Assembly (NCBI RefSeq): GCF_029379315.1
Contig: NZ_JAQYWQ010000033.1
Span: 1-58,253 of the forward strand
DNA: 58,253 nucleotides
Reading direction: 5' to 3'
Source of the DNA: Nostoc sp. S13
Lineage (GTDB): Bacteria; Cyanobacteriota; Cyanobacteriia; Cyanobacteriales; Nostocaceae
Under the pieces are notes generated by a model. That model did not search any database. It was not told the DNA's origin and saw only the letters and a list, made by a program, of their open reading frames with translations. Positions 17,779 through 28,403 of the stretch are shown here, in pieces (within the stretch, counting starts at the first letter, position 1; every line of letters starts with the position of its first letter). Position numbers and translations under genes: made by a program.

Positions 17779-18654
17779 ATGACTTTATCGATCGCACATT
17801 TAGGGCCTCCCGGCACTTACACAGAACAAGCAACTGTTTTTTATGTCAACTGGTTGAGCAAAAGTACGGGAGTTGAAGCTATATTATGCCCTTATCCCAC
17901 CATCTCCCAATCACTGCACGCCGTTGCTGATGGTCAAGCCCACTTGGCTGTTGTGCCAGTGGAAAATTCTATTGAAGGGAGTGTGACTACAACACTTGAT
18001 ACACTATGGCAGTTAGATAGTTTGCGAATTCAGTTGGCTTTGGTATTACCCATTGCTCATATGTTAATTTCCTGCGCCTCTAGCTTAGATAGGATTAAAA
18101 CTGTTTACTCTTACCCGAATGCTTTGGGACAATGCCAGGGATGGTTAGAGCGGTTTCTCCCGACTGTACAGATTATTCCTAGCAATTCCACAACCGAAGC
18201 ATTACAGCGATTGGAACAAGATACCACAACAGCAGCGATCGCTTCTAGTAGAGCAGCTCAACTCTACAACCTGCCGATACTTGCCAGTAACATCAACGAC
18301 TATCCAGAAAACTTTACTCGTTTTTGGGTAGTAACTCAGCCTGAAGCGGAGGCAGGATACCAGGCATCAACAACAGATGCCAGTCACACATCGCTGGCTT
18401 TTAGTATGCCTGCCAACACACCCGGAGCATTGGTCAAACCTTTGCAAATATTTGCTCAGTTAGGGATTAACCTTAGCCGGATTGAATCTCGTCCCACGAA
18501 GCGATCGCTAGGCGAATACTTGTTTTTCATGGATTTAGAAGCGGATGCCAAGGAAGCACAAATGCAATCTGCTTTAGCAGAGTTAACTATCCACACAGAG
18601 ATTTTAAAAATTCTTGGCGTTTATAATGTTTTGCCGATCAGCGCTGTTATTTGA
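17779..18654 (+). CDS. pheA: Prephenate dehydratase
   Basis: The 291-residue monofunctional enzyme converts prephenate to phenylpyruvate in phenylalanine synthesis. The catalytic domain opens with IAHLGPPGTYTEQA and contains VPVENSIEGSVTTTLD and NFTRFWVV (the TRF motif). The regulatory ACT domain follows, with LSRIESRPTKRSLGEY for phenylalanine binding. I place the start at the ATG (MTLSIAHLGP) because an in-frame TTG 63 bases earlier adds residues not seen in the family. It is a lone gene. Confidence 0.95.
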   Translation: MTLSIAHLGPPGTYTEQATVFYVNWLSKSTGVEAILCPYPTISQSLHAVADGQAHLAVVPVENSIEGSVTTTLDTLWQLDSLRIQLALVLPIAHMLISCASSLDRIKTVYSYPNALGQCQGWLERFLPTVQIIPSNSTTEALQRLEQDTTTAAIASSRAAQLYNLPILASNINDYPENFTRFWVVTQPEAEAGYQASTTDASHTSLAFSMPANTPGALVKPLQIFAQLGINLSRIESRPTKRSLGEYLFFMDLEADAKEAQMQSALAELTIHTEILKILGVYNVLPISAVI

Positions 18655-18773
18655 GAAATTTGGAGTTATTGGTTAGAAATCAAGAGTTATCAGTTAGGGA
18701 CTATAAATTATAAGTTGTCAATTTTTTATTTTTTGTTATTTTTCCTAACCCCTCACTCCTAACTATTAACTCC

Positions 18774-19421
18774 TCACTTTTCATTAAATGTATCTTTGAG
18801 AACAGCGCGAGCTGCCAAGTGATTTCGAGTAGAAGTTAAAATTTCTGCTTCCCGTTCTAGACGAGTTACAGTATCTTGCATTTCTAGTAATAATTGCTGC
18901 TCTGCGGCGACACCGTAAAGATTACTAGCTACCCAATAAGATAACTCTGTTGGTAGATCAGGTAAATCTTCTGGCAGTTCAATATTTTGTTCGGTTAATT
19001 TGGCTGACAAACGCACAACATCTCGCAGTAGTTGTTCTACTTCAGTTGATAAAGGTCGCAAATCTTTAGTTGGTGGTTGGTCTTCAATCCACTCCACTAA
19101 GCCGACGCGGTATGGCTTTTCACGAACATACTCTAGTACACGAAATCTTTGCTGCCCTAAAGTCATCATTTTGATCCGATCATCTGGCAGTCGCTGGTGA
19201 TGAATGATTTCGGCACAGCAACCAGTGTTTGCAATTGTACCTTTGACTGGATCGAACATTAAAACACCGAATCTGCGATCGCTCTCCAAAATCGTGTTGA
19301 TCATGATTCGGTAGCGAAATTCAAAGATGTGGAGGGGTAATGGCCTGGTAGGAAACAGAACTACTTCCGGTAACGGGAACAGAGGTAGTTCGCGAACTGC
19401 AATTTTAGAAGATGATGTCAT
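18774..19421 (-). CDS. LON substrate-binding domain protein
   Basis: The 215-residue protein is the N-terminal domain of Lon protease without ATPase or peptidase parts: ELPLFPLPEVVLFPTRPLPL, HIFEFRYRIMI, and DRRFGVLMFDP, followed by a helical half with YWVASNLYGVAAEQQ. Such stand-alone domains are frequent in cyanobacteria and may bind unfolded peptides; no client is known to me. It lies downstream of rpsJ on the same strand, but a strong terminator separates them. The neighbourhood (this gene next to the str operon) is conserved in Nostoc relatives as far as I recall. Confidence 0.9.
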   Translation of the reverse strand: MTSSSKIAVRELPLFPLPEVVLFPTRPLPLHIFEFRYRIMINTILESDRRFGVLMFDPVKGTIANTGCCAEIIHHQRLPDDRIKMMTLGQQRFRVLEYVREKPYRVGLVEWIEDQPPTKDLRPLSTEVEQLLRDVVRLSAKLTEQNIELPEDLPDLPTELSYWVASNLYGVAAEQQLLLEMQDTVTRLEREAEILTSTRNHLAARAVLKDTFNEK

Positions 19422-19507
19422 TGTTACCTTGCTATAAACTTAATCTTAAAAAATAATTTTTCTCTGCTTTTCCCGTACTTTATCTACATTCTATCATTTG
19501 TTTCCTA

Positions 19508-19544
19508 GCTAAATAAAAGCCCTGAGATATATTTCTTCAGGGCT
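19508..19544 (-). terminator. Terminator of the str operon
   Basis: On the minus strand AGCCCTGAAG pairs with the matching TCAGGGCT across an AT-rich loop, followed by TTTTATTT. It lies downstream of the rpsJ stop codon and upstream of the LON-domain gene, marking the end of the ribosomal transcript. Confidence 0.8.
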
Positions 19545-19609
19545 ATGTAAATATTCATACTAATGTCATTGTCATTTGTCTTTGCTAATCACAAATGACC
19601 AATGACTAA

Positions 19610-19927
19610 TTAAAGTTTGACTTCAATATCTACACCCGATGGTAGATCCAATTTCATCAGGGCATCGATAGTCTTAGAAGAGGGCTGATAAATGTCAATA
19701 ATCCGGCGATGAGTACGGGTTTCAAAGTGTTCCCGTGAATCTTTATCGACGTGAGGCGATCGCAGCACACAATAGATCCGGCGTTTTGTTGGTAAAGGAA
19801 TTGGGCCTATGGCTGTAGCGTTGGTGCGGTTAGCTGTGTCTACAATCTTCTCGCAAGATGTATCTAATAAGCGCCTGTCAAAGGCTTGTAAGCGAATTCT
19901 AATCTTCTGCTGCTGTAGAGTTGCCAT
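19610..19927 (-). CDS. rpsJ: 30S ribosomal protein S10
   Basis: The 105-residue protein is S10: [57 protein letters not shown], and [11 protein letters not shown] at the C-terminus. It belongs to the 30S head and is also NusE in antitermination. It is the last gene of the str operon, 183 bases behind tuf, with a hairpin terminator in the gap that probably allows partial read-through or marks a separate promoter. The length is normal. Confidence 0.97.
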   Translation of the reverse strand: MATLQQQKIRIRLQAFDRRLLDTSCEKIVDTANRTNATAIGPIPLPTKRRIYCVLRSPHVDKDSREHFETRTHRRIIDIYQPSSKTIDALMKLDLPSGVDIEVKL

Positions 19928-20050
19928 CTTTAATTTTCCAGGTTCTGCGTAATTAGGGGAGTAGTTACAGGTTAAAGGTTACAAGTTATAGGTTACAGAA
20001 AACTATTACCTGTCCCCTGTAACCTATTACCTTATTTATAGAGGGAAGAG

Positions 20051-20091
20051 AAAGGAGCAGAGAGGCATAACAAATACCATCTCTGCTCCTT
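20051..20091 (-). terminator. Hairpin terminator behind tuf
   Basis: A 12-bp stem (AAGGAGCAGAGA with TCTCTGCTCCTT) and a 16-base AT-rich loop lie 20 bases after the EF-Tu stop codon. The downstream minus-strand bases are TCTCTTCCC and so only weakly U-rich; it may attenuate rather than fully stop transcription into rpsJ. Confidence 0.65.
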
Positions 20092-20110
20092 CGTTATGAG
20101 CAAAAAGGTG

Positions 20111-21340
20111 CTACTTCAGAATTTTGGAAACGACACCAGCACCGATGGTGCGACCACCTTCGCGGATAGCGAAGCGCATTCCTTGTTCAATAGCGATCGC
20201 GTTGATCAATTCTACTGTCATCTTGATGCGATCGCCTGGCATGACCATTTCGGCTTCACTACCATCATCAGAGGTAAAGGCTTTGATGGTACCGGTTACA
20301 TCGGTTGTCCGCACGTAGAATTGGGGACGGTAGCCGGAGAAAAATGGAGTCTTACGACCACCTTCTTTTTCTGTTAAAACGTATACTTCACCTTCAAATT
20401 GAATGTGAGGTTTAATTGAACCTGGTTTAGCGATTACCATACCCCGTTCAATATCAGCCTTCTGAATACCCCGGAGGAGTACGCCAGCGTTGTCCCCAGC
20501 CATACCTTGGTCAAGACTCTTCTTGAACATTTCAATACCAGTTACGGTAGTGGCGCGAGTATCTCTGATACCCACTAGTTCAACGTTATCGCCGACTTTG
20601 ACTATACCCCGCTCAATCCGACCGGTGGCTACGGTACCACGACCTGTGATTGAGAATACGTCTTCTACAGCCATCAGGAAGGGCTTATCAACATCCCGCT
20701 CAGGGGTGGGGATGAAAGAATCTACAGCGTCCATCAATTCGTAGATTTTGTCTACCCAAGGATTTTCACCCCGTTGGGTCTTGGGATTTTTGGCCATTAC
20801 TTCCAGAGCTTGCAGACCAGATCCTTTGATAATGGGGATATCATCGCCAGGAAAATCGTAGCTGGTAAGCAATTCTCGAAGTTCTAGTTCCACTAGTTCT
20901 AGGAGTTCTGGGTCATCCATTAAGTCTTCCTTGTTCAAGAAGACAACCAGACTGGGAACACCGACCTGTTTTGCCAACAGGATATGTTCGCGGGTTTGGG
21001 GCATCGGTCCATCGGTAGCAGCTACTACGAGGATGCCACCATCCATCTGGGCAGCACCGGTGATCATGTTCTTCACATAGTCAGCGTGTCCAGGGCAGTC
21101 TACGTGAGCATAGTGCCGACTAGCAGTTTCATACTCAACGTGAGCGGTATTGATGGTAATACCCCGCGCCTTTTCTTCTGGCGCGTTATCGATTTGGTCG
21201 TAACCCTTAGCTATAGCTTGACCCATAGCTGCCAAGGTCATGGTGATGGCTGCTGTTAACGTGGTTTTACCGTGGTCAACGTGGCCAATGGTACCGATAT
21301 TGATGTGGGGTTTATTCCTTTCAAACTTTGCGCGTGCCAT
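20111..21340 (-). CDS. tuf: Elongation factor Tu
   Basis: The 409-residue GTPase delivers aminoacyl-tRNA to the ribosome. It has the P-loop [13 protein letters not shown], switch [22 protein letters not shown], and NKEDLMDD for guanine specificity. Domains 2 and 3 follow ([29 protein letters not shown]). The length is typical of cyanobacteria and plastids. It lies 23 bases behind fusA in the str operon. Confidence 0.98.
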   Translation of the reverse strand: MARAKFERNKPHINIGTIGHVDHGKTTLTAAITMTLAAMGQAIAKGYDQIDNAPEEKARGITINTAHVEYETASRHYAHVDCPGHADYVKNMITGAAQMDGGILVVAATDGPMPQTREHILLAKQVGVPSLVVFLNKEDLMDDPELLELVELELRELLTSYDFPGDDIPIIKGSGLQALEVMAKNPKTQRGENPWVDKIYELMDAVDSFIPTPERDVDKPFLMAVEDVFSITGRGTVATGRIERGIVKVGDNVELVGIRDTRATTVTGIEMFKKSLDQGMAGDNAGVLLRGIQKADIERGMVIAKPGSIKPHIQFEGEVYVLTEKEGGRKTPFFSGYRPQFYVRTTDVTGTIKAFTSDDGSEAEMVMPGDRIKMTVELINAIAIEQGMRFAIREGGRTIGAGVVSKILK

Positions 21341-21363
21341 GAATGCTCATTTCCTTATTTTAA

Positions 21364-23442
21364 CTAAGCGTTCCCTTTGCCTTTAGCAATGATTGCCTCA
21401 GCCACGTTGCGAGGTACTTCTTCGTAGCGGCTAAACTCCATTGAGAAGATGCCCCGACCTTGGGTCTTCGACCGGATATCAGTAGCGTAGCCAAACATGG
21501 TCGCCAGTGGGACTTTGGATGTCACCTTCGCGAGTCCTTGTTCAGTGCTTTGGCTTTCAATATGCCCCCGTCGGGCAATCAGGTCGCCAATCACATTCCC
21601 GATATAGTCTTCGGGAACTTCAACCTCAACTTTCATCATAGGCTCTAAGAGGACGGGTGAAGCTTTCAGCACAGCCTCTTTCATCGCCATTGAGCCAGCG
21701 ATTTTGAAAGCCATTTCCGAAGAGTCTACATCGTGATATGACCCATCAATTAGCGTCGCTTTGACGTCAATCAACGGATATCCAGCCAGAACACCAGATT
21801 CACAGCTTTCTTTCATTCCTTGTTCTGCTGGACTGATGTACTCTTTAGGTACTGTACCGCCAACAATTTTGGAGACGAATTCAAAGCCAGTACCGGGTTC
21901 TCCAGGCTCCAAATTGATCACAACATGACCGTATTGACCTTTACCACCACTTTGGCGAATGAATTTCCCCTCAACTTTGTTCACAGCTTTCCGAATTGTT
22001 TCTCGGTAAGCTACTTGCGGCGCACCTACATTCGCTTCCACCTTGAATTCTCGTAACATCCGGTCTACTAGAATTTCTAGGTGCAGTTCTCCCATCCCTG
22101 CGATCACGGTTTGGTTGGTTTCCGGATCGACGTGGACACGGAAGGTGGGGTCTTCTTCTGAGAGAGATTGCAGAGCCTTCGACAGTTTATCCATGTCGTT
22201 CTTGGTTTTGGGTTCAACCGCCACCGAGATTACAGGCTCAGGAATGAATAGGGATTCCAGAATTACTGGCGATCCTTCTTCACAGATTGTGTCACCTGTC
22301 AAGGTGTCTTTCAATCCCAGGGCTGCTCCTAAATCACCCGCTCGCAGTTCATCGACATCTTGTCGGTCATCTGCCTTCATCAGCACTAAACGGGAAATCC
22401 GTTCTTTTTTATTCTTACTAGCGTTGAGGACGTAGCTACCCTTTTTCAACACACCAGAATAAACGCGAACAAATGTCAGGCGACCATAAGGGTCAGCCAT
22501 AATCTTGAATGCCAGAGCCGCTAGGGGTTCGTTGTCATCAGCCCGCCGCTCAACAGTATCGCCATTTGGCAGTAAGCCTTGAATTGGCGGCACTTCACTT
22601 GGCGCTGGCAAGTAATCGACAACGGCATCCAGCATCAATTGCACGCCTTTGTTTTTGAATGCCGAGCCACAAAGTACTGGTACGATTGTGCCAGCAACTG
22701 TGCCTTTACGTAGGGCAAGAGCGATTTCCTCTGCTGTCAGTTCTTCGCCCTCGAAGTACTTAGCCATTAGAGTGTCATCAGTTTCTGCCACTGCTTCTAC
22801 TAGCTTGACGCGGTATTCATCTACCTGCGCTTGCAATTCGGCGGGGATATCCGTTTCCTGAATATCGGTTCCTTGGTCATTTGCGTAAATATACGCACGT
22901 AAATGTACTAAATCGATGATACCTTGGAATTCGGTTTCACTACCAATTGGTAATTGAATGGCGATCGCATTCGCCCGCAAGCGATCGCGCATTTGCTCGT
23001 GAACTTTATAGAAGTTCGCTCCAGTGCGATCCATTTTGTTGATGAAGGCAATCCGAGGAACTTTATAGCGGTCTGCTTGTCGCCACACTGTCTCAGACTG
23101 CGGTTGCACGCCGCCCACAGAACAAAATACTGCAATTACACCATCTAACACGCGCATGGAACGCTCAACTTCAATTGTGAAGTCTACGTGACCCGGAGTA
23201 TCGATAATGTTAATTTGATGATCTTTCCAACTGGTACTGATAGCAGCAGCAGTAATGGTAATTCCCCGCTCCCGCTCCTGCTCCATCCAGTCTGTGACGG
23301 CAGTTCCTTCATGAACTTCGCCAATTTTATGAATTATTCCAGAGTAAAACAATATTCTCTCTGTTGTTGTTGTTTTGCCCGCATCTATATGCGCCGCAAT
23401 ACCGATGTTGCGTACTTTCTCTAGCGGGATCGTGCGTGCCAC
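21364..23442 (-). CDS. fusA: Elongation factor G
   Basis: The 692-residue translocase has [19 protein letters not shown] (P-loop), [20 protein letters not shown] and [12 protein letters not shown] in the G domain. Domains II to V follow, with [19 protein letters not shown] and [19 protein letters not shown]. It catalyses GTP-driven translocation and ribosome recycling. The sequence is full length with no frameshift. It is the third gene of the str operon, 139 bases after rpsG. Confidence 0.98.
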   Translation of the reverse strand: MARTIPLEKVRNIGIAAHIDAGKTTTTERILFYSGIIHKIGEVHEGTAVTDWMEQERERGITITAAAISTSWKDHQINIIDTPGHVDFTIEVERSMRVLDGVIAVFCSVGGVQPQSETVWRQADRYKVPRIAFINKMDRTGANFYKVHEQMRDRLRANAIAIQLPIGSETEFQGIIDLVHLRAYIYANDQGTDIQETDIPAELQAQVDEYRVKLVEAVAETDDTLMAKYFEGEELTAEEIALALRKGTVAGTIVPVLCGSAFKNKGVQLMLDAVVDYLPAPSEVPPIQGLLPNGDTVERRADDNEPLAALAFKIMADPYGRLTFVRVYSGVLKKGSYVLNASKNKKERISRLVLMKADDRQDVDELRAGDLGAALGLKDTLTGDTICEEGSPVILESLFIPEPVISVAVEPKTKNDMDKLSKALQSLSEEDPTFRVHVDPETNQTVIAGMGELHLEILVDRMLREFKVEANVGAPQVAYRETIRKAVNKVEGKFIRQSGGKGQYGHVVINLEPGEPGTGFEFVSKIVGGTVPKEYISPAEQGMKESCESGVLAGYPLIDVKATLIDGSYHDVDSSEMAFKIAGSMAMKEAVLKASPVLLEPMMKVEVEVPEDYIGNVIGDLIARRGHIESQSTEQGLAKVTSKVPLATMFGYATDIRSKTQGRGIFSMEFSRYEEVPRNVAEAIIAKGKGNA

Positions 23443-23581
23443 AATTACCTCCTATAGTTTTTGCCTCATGATATCTTGTATATTACTCTTTGTTAAGATT
23501 CTATACTTTTACGGAAAACCGCCTTTTTTTTGTAAATCATCCGATATACCGCTTCGGGAGGGCGATATATCGCTTTTCTAC

Positions 23582-24052
23582 TTAGTAACGATAGTGTGCA
23601 AATGCTTTGTTAGCTTCCGCCATGCGGTGCGTTTCTTCCCGTTTGCGAATGGCATTTCCAGTTTCATTGGCAGCATCCATTAACTCATTTGCCAATTTGC
23701 TTGCCATTGTGCGGCCTGGTCTAGATCGGGAATATTGCACTAACCAACGCAGTGCTAGGGTAGTACCCCGTTCTGTACGTACTTCCATTGGTACTTGGTA
23801 GGTTGCTCCGCCAACTCGCCGAGCTTTTACTTCTACTAAAGGCGTGGCATTTCGCACCGCTCTTTCAAAGGTTTCTAAGGCAGCGCTACCAGTGCGTTCC
23901 TCAATAGTTTTCAATGCATCATAAACAATCCGTGCGGCAAGCGATTTCTTGCCATGACGCATGATCCGCCTGATAATCATGCTCACAAGGCGACTGTTAT
24001 ATACTGAGTCAGACGGAACTGGGCGCCTTTGAATAACACCACGACGAGACAT
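23582..24052 (-). CDS. rpsG: 30S ribosomal protein S7
   Basis: The 156-residue S7 protein begins [20 protein letters not shown] and contains the RNA-binding [37 protein letters not shown], and [19 protein letters not shown], ending in [15 protein letters not shown]. It nucleates assembly of the 30S head. The 433-base spacing from rpsL is much longer than the usual few dozen bases. The gap downstream to fusA contains a hairpin (GCGATATATCGCCC and partners). Confidence 0.97.
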   Translation of the reverse strand: MSRRGVIQRRPVPSDSVYNSRLVSMIIRRIMRHGKKSLAARIVYDALKTIEERTGSAALETFERAVRNATPLVEVKARRVGGATYQVPMEVRTERGTTLALRWLVQYSRSRPGRTMASKLANELMDAANETGNAIRKREETHRMAEANKAFAHYRY

Positions 24053-24485
24053 ACTTCACCTTTAATTCGGAATTGGCAACGAAATTATATGCTATCAGAC
24101 ACCGGAAACTAAAAGTGGTAGAACCCAACTCTCAGACTTCCTCAATTTTTTTCGACCGTTGCAGCGAGCCTGACTTCTCGATAACTCGCTAACGCTCCGC
24201 TATCGCAAATCTAAAATTGTTTGACTTGCTACCTGCAACTAAATACTCAAGGCGACAAGATTATAAACTTTAATGTCCAGATGAGAATTTTGCTGTAGCT
24301 TACAACCTTCTCCTCTGAACTTCTACACTTGCTCACTTAGTGTAGGTATAGCTTGCTTGATTTTTTGAAACAGGCTTTAGGAGCCTTGATAACTGCTGTG
24401 ACAACACAGGCAGCGAGCGTTTTTTCTCTTTGGGCGCTTTTAAGGCAGACGATTAATCGTGTTGGATGCGATTAATCGCCTAATC
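24053..24485 (-). other. Expanded rpsL-rpsG spacer with repeats
   Basis: This 433-base spacer inside the str operon has no gene. It holds inverted GCGATTAATCGC-type sequences next to rpsL (about 24448-24482) and a GC-rich patch (GATAACTCGCTAACGCTCCG). These look like interspersed repeats inserted between two normally close genes. A secondary promoter for rpsG-fusA-tuf could lie here but I cannot place one. Confidence 0.5.
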
Positions 24486-24869
24486 CTATTTTTTCGCTTC
24501 TTTAGGCCGCTTAGTTCCATACTTGGAGCGGCCTTGCTTGCGGTCTTTGACTCCGGCTGTATCTAAGGTGCCACGGATAATGTGGTATCTCACGCCTGGT
24601 AGATCCTTAACCCGACCGCCACGAATCATCACAACTGAGTGTTCTTGTAAGTTGTGACCAATGCCTGGAATGTAAGCTGTGACTTCAAATCCAGAGGTAA
24701 GTCTTACTCTTGCTACTTTGCGTAGAGCTGAGTTAGGCTTTTTTGGTGTGGTCGTATATACTCTGGTACAAACTCCCCGACGTTGGGGACATTGTTTCAG
24801 AGCCGGGGACTTGGTTTTCTGACGCGCTTGTTCGCGCTCATTACGTATTAGCTGCTGTATTGTTGGCAT
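24486..24869 (-). CDS. rpsL: 30S ribosomal protein S12
   Basis: The 127-residue S12 has [40 protein letters not shown] (the decoding-centre [10 protein letters not shown] loop, site of streptomycin resistance changes), and [18 protein letters not shown]. The sequence carries the wild-type Lys in TTPKKPNS. It opens the str operon. The tail [13 protein letters not shown] is normal for cyanobacteria. Confidence 0.98.
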   Translation of the reverse strand: MPTIQQLIRNEREQARQKTKSPALKQCPQRRGVCTRVYTTTPKKPNSALRKVARVRLTSGFEVTAYIPGIGHNLQEHSVVMIRGGRVKDLPGVRYHIIRGTLDTAGVKDRKQGRSKYGTKRPKEAKK

Positions 24870-24977
24870 GAGTTACAGCGCGTAAAGCTGCTTATGGTCT
24901 AAGTTTTAACAAATCCTGATTATATCGTTTTTTACTGTTTTATGTCAATTATTATTTGTCATTTGTTTGATAAATGA

Positions 24978-25304
24978 CTAATGACTCAAGGAGAAGGAAT
25001 TGCCACAGCCACAGGTAGCGATCGCCTGGGGGTTGTGAAAGCGAAAACCACCACCCATTAAGTCTTCTGAATAATCGACCCTCAAACCGTTGAGGTAATT
25101 TAAACTTGCTTTATCTATGACTACTTGAATATCATCCAAGTTGAAAACCTGGTCGCCAATTTTTATTGCTTTATCGAAGGACATATCATAAAAGAACCCG
25201 GAACAACCACCTGGTTTTACTGCCAATCTAAATAAGACATTTGGTTGCTGCTTGGACTTTATTCGCCCAATCTCATTCGCGGCTGCTTGACTCAGATGAA
25301 TCAT
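24978..25304 (-). CDS. IscA/HesB-type Fe-S carrier protein
   Basis: The 108-residue A-type carrier has the three conserved cysteines: GGCSGFFYDMSF and, near the end, ATCGCGNSF. It holds and passes on iron-sulfur clusters or iron. The length is standard. It sits 108 bases upstream of rpsL on the same strand; the gap contains a GTCATTTGT tandem repeat, and cotranscription with the str operon is uncertain. Cyanobacteria have several paralogues (IscA, SufA, HesB), and this one lies outside a nif or suf context. Confidence 0.9.
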   Translation of the reverse strand: MIHLSQAAANEIGRIKSKQQPNVLFRLAVKPGGCSGFFYDMSFDKAIKIGDQVFNLDDIQVVIDKASLNYLNGLRVDYSEDLMGGGFRFHNPQAIATCGCGNSFSLSH

Positions 25305-25637
25305 GGAACTCGTTTTTTACAATTAAATACCCCATCTTCATTTTACAGATGGGTTGACCAGAAATAAAAAGGTACAAGCCCCTAAATTTATTTATGGGGT
25401 TCTTACTTTTAACTTTTGACTTTTGACTTTTGACTTCCCCGAAGGGGCTGACCCTCCCTATCTCCCTGTGCCAAATCACCAAACTCATGAGCGCGATCAC
25501 TACTACTACATTTATAGCACTAATATGCTTCAGTCCCCACCTTAACTAGGTAGGGACTTCTGGGTGCAGTGTTTACCAAAGAGGGTTTGCACAAAAATGT
25601 ATGTATTCAGTTTTTGGATTTAAGTCTTTAGATAGTT
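25305..25637. other. Intergenic region with hairpin and heptamer repeat
   Basis: Contains a 7-bp hairpin CCCATCT/AGATGGG (25331-25353), a TTTTGAC heptamer array near 25412-25435 and CCCCGAAGGGG. No gene was seen. The hairpin lies upstream of the Fe-S carrier gene on its strand, so it could act in its leader. Confidence 0.45.
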
Positions 25638-26078
25638 TTAATCTTTGGTACGAGCATAGTCATCTTGGTAGCGAATAATGTCATCTTCGCCCAAGTATTC
25701 ACCATTTTGCACTTCAATCAACACCAAGGGGATCACGCCAGGATTCTCTAAACGATGAGATGTACATTGGGGTACATAGGTTGATTCATTATTGCTCAGT
25801 AGTACTTCTTGCTCACCACAAGTTACCCTAGCTGTACCAGAGACAACAATCCAATGTTCACTGCGGTGATGGTGCATTTGTAGACTGAGGCGGTGTCCGG
25901 GCTTAACTTCGATGCGCTTAATTTTGTATCCGCGCCCTTCTTCCAAAACTGTAAAAGCACCCCAAGGACGTAACTCAGTTGCAGCAACGCCTCTGGAAGT
26001 GATACCTGGAGGTAGATGTAGAGTCTCAGTCTGTGTAGTTTCTTGATATCGAGCCATAGTTACCTCATTTGGAGACAT
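25638..26078 (-). CDS. Cupin, mannose-6-phosphate isomerase type II-like
   Basis: The 146-residue protein is a single cupin barrel. RPWGAFTVLEEGRGYKIKRI, then HRLSLQMHHHRSEHWIVVSG, then YVPQCTSHRLENPG match the C-terminal isomerase domain of bifunctional mannose-1-phosphate guanylyltransferase / mannose-6-phosphate isomerase. The His cluster would bind a metal. It stands alone without the nucleotidyltransferase domain, so it may be an independent isomerase for GDP-mannose supply. A second possible start lies seven codons in (MARYQETTQ). It is an isolated gene. Confidence 0.85.
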   Translation of the reverse strand: MSPNEVTMARYQETTQTETLHLPPGITSRGVAATELRPWGAFTVLEEGRGYKIKRIEVKPGHRLSLQMHHHRSEHWIVVSGTARVTCGEQEVLLSNNESTYVPQCTSHRLENPGVIPLVLIEVQNGEYLGEDDIIRYQDDYARTKD

Positions 26079-26276
26079 AACAAACCGTTGGTACTCTTAA
26101 CTATTGATCAAAAATCTGGCGCTATCTTGCAAGATTAAAAATCAGCAATTTTGTCGCACCTTGATAAACATAGCAAAATTCAGACGTTACGGTGTAAATC
26201 ATCACTACTAAAACTATGATCTCTACATCAAGTCTTCATCAAGCAAAATGGCAGCTTGTTCTAAACTTTAAAAAAG

Positions 26277-26323
26277 GATTGGGCATTGGGCATTGGGGAT
26301 TGGGCATTGGGCATTGGGCATTA
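26277..26323. repeat. Short tandem heptamer repeat (GGGCATT)
   Basis: Six direct copies of GGGCATT or GGGGATT in a row, downstream of the minus-strand glycosidase gene. The reverse-complement unit (GCCCAAT) recurs at 50277-50309. STRR type. Confidence 0.85.
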
Positions 26324-26351
26324 GTGATTAAGCGGCTTCCCTATTCCTTGA

Positions 26352-28403
26352 TTATCGTGGTTGCAGGAAAATACCAATTCCGTTATGAACACGAGCGGCG
26401 GTATTAGGCGATCGATTGAGTAATTGCCCTCCTAAATAAAGGCTGGTAGAACTACCACCGTCCAAATTTAGGGCATCCACACAGCCCATTTGTTGCATCA
26501 ATTGGGCATGTTCCGCTAAGGTAGGGCCATAACCGCCAGCACGATTATGTATGGCAGTAATCATCAGTGTGCCTGTTGCCGTTATGCAAATACCGCTCCG
26601 AATAGCCTTTTCGGCAATAAAGGCATCACTAAATTTTTCGCCTTTGGCATCAAGGACAATTTGACGATTTTGGACTAATAGCGGCCCAGCTCCAATAATG
26701 TCGGGATAACGATTAAAATCAGCTGGAACAGTGGTGCTGGAAATACTTACTCCGCTTCCAACAAGTAATTGTGAGGCAGCACTAGTAGCATTGGCGCGTA
26801 AGGTTAGTAAGTAGCCATCCTGGGGAATCAAAACCGCCGTCCCACCAACTTTGCCCCCTGGTAACTGATTAGTAATTTGGTCTTTCTGTACCACGAGAAT
26901 GATTTCGTTGTCTGTCAGGGGCGTGTAAGTTGATCCCCAAGCTGGGGTATAACGAGCAATGCCACTCTGGACGTAACCACTGTTGAGGAACAGAATTGGT
27001 AGGCGCTGGTTATTCGCTGTGATTAAAGTTTCTTCTAAGGTGAGACGACCGAAGTAAAATTGGCCAGAATCATTCCAAGCGATCGCACCCCGGTTAAGAA
27101 TCGGCCCTGATAACCACTGACTATTGCGACGAATCGCACCCAATGGCAATCTGTTATTGCGGTTAAAATAACCACCGTTAATTCCAGCTACTGCTAAGTA
27201 ACGTTGTGCTGTTTGAATTAAGGGAGCAGTACCCGCAAGCCCATCAAGACTTGCCCATATAGGTTTCAACGTTAGCCCAAATTTTCGGGGATTAACTTCT
27301 AACCAAACCACTGGAAAGCGTTCTGTGCCTAAGTTGACATAATGCTGTCGCCAGCGCAATCCTGGTGCCCAAGTAATATCCCGCTCTTCTAGAGGATCAG
27401 GTCGAATATCGATAATCAGGCGATTGGGGTTAGGGACAGTACTAACTTGAGGCGATAAACCAAAGGGAACGCTCAGACTAATAATCGTTTGGTTTTTCAC
27501 CACCTCCACTTGTTGAATCAGTGGTTCTGGGGCTGGTGCTGCTGGTATTGGTTGTGTTGGTATCGCTGGTGATAATTGTTTGAGCAGGTTTGGCAGCAAT
27601 GTTGGTGGTGTTGCTGGTGTTGGTGGTGGCTGGGGGGTATAGCGTTCTATCAAAATAGGATCGGCTATTCCATCCAGGGTAATTGTCCACTCTCGATTTG
27701 GCGGTACAGTGGATTTTGCGGTTGGTGTGTCTGGATCAGAGGATGGAGTTTGGGGTTTTGCGATCGCTAACCCTTGTGTAACTTGCCAGGGAGTTGGACG
27801 ATCTAAATCGACAAGAATCCGAACCTGTTGTAAAGGAGTAACACTCGCGTCTGAAGATTGCTGGCTCTGAATAATATTTGTCACTTGCGCCTTTGGGGTA
27901 GCAATCACCAAGGTGTTACCATTGGTTTGGATTTGCCATCCAGATGTTTGAGCAAAATTAGTAATATCCAGATAGCGATATGCTCCTAGTAGCTTGGTAG
28001 CTAAAATCAGTGGCGTTGTCACCGACGAAAACCACTGTATTGGTTGCCTAGCTGAACTGCTACTGTTTAAGAAATTTACTCCTATTAATTGCCTGAATGC
28101 CCCGTCACTGAGATGAGTTGTCACCTGACCAGCTTTCCCAGGCCCCTGCAACCAAGTTCCTGGTAAGGTACGTCCATTGAGGGAAATTTGATTACCAGAA
28201 GAGGATGCCACACTTGTTAAAGGAGATGCAGCTGACTGTGAGGTTAACCGGGGTATTGATTTGATGGTTTTCGGAGACTCCTGGGCATTGGTAGCACAGG
28301 TAGTAGTTAACCACAGTGCTGTCAAAAGTATTGGTGACACAGAAGAGAGGAAAAACCTGCGTTCGCCAATCAGGAATTGGCAACAATTCGGCATTTTTAC
28401 CAT
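26352..28403 (-). CDS. Exported phosphodiester glycosidase family protein (NAGPA domain)
   Basis: The 683-residue protein has a hydrophobic N-terminal segment (FFLSSVSPILLTALWLTTTC) consistent with export or lipid anchoring near CATNA. The middle (about residues 60-330) is Pro/Thr/Ala-rich with short beta regions, including an AMIN-like strand (QTIISLSVPFGLSPQVSTV). The C-terminal 270 residues form a NAGPA/DUF2233 domain: AVAGINGGYFNRNNRLPLGA, GAGPLLVQN, and CVDALNLDGGSSTSLYLGG. The family removes GlcNAc-type caps from phosphodiesters; the substrate here is unknown but probably in the envelope. A second ATG three codons in is equally possible as start. Confidence 0.88.
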   Translation of the reverse strand: MVKMPNCCQFLIGERRFFLSSVSPILLTALWLTTTCATNAQESPKTIKSIPRLTSQSAASPLTSVASSSGNQISLNGRTLPGTWLQGPGKAGQVTTHLSDGAFRQLIGVNFLNSSSSARQPIQWFSSVTTPLILATKLLGAYRYLDITNFAQTSGWQIQTNGNTLVIATPKAQVTNIIQSQQSSDASVTPLQQVRILVDLDRPTPWQVTQGLAIAKPQTPSSDPDTPTAKSTVPPNREWTITLDGIADPILIERYTPQPPPTPATPPTLLPNLLKQLSPAIPTQPIPAAPAPEPLIQQVEVVKNQTIISLSVPFGLSPQVSTVPNPNRLIIDIRPDPLEERDITWAPGLRWRQHYVNLGTERFPVVWLEVNPRKFGLTLKPIWASLDGLAGTAPLIQTAQRYLAVAGINGGYFNRNNRLPLGAIRRNSQWLSGPILNRGAIAWNDSGQFYFGRLTLEETLITANNQRLPILFLNSGYVQSGIARYTPAWGSTYTPLTDNEIILVVQKDQITNQLPGGKVGGTAVLIPQDGYLLTLRANATSAASQLLVGSGVSISSTTVPADFNRYPDIIGAGPLLVQNRQIVLDAKGEKFSDAFIAEKAIRSGICITATGTLMITAIHNRAGGYGPTLAEHAQLMQQMGCVDALNLDGGSSTSLYLGGQLLNRSPNTAARVHNGIGIFLQPR

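Noticed and set aside
18755..18775. ACTCCTCAC considered as the Yfr1 small RNA motif
   Set aside because: It is part of a CTCCTAACTATTAACTCCTCAC heptamer-like repeat and lacks the ACUCCUCACAC core and flanking stems.
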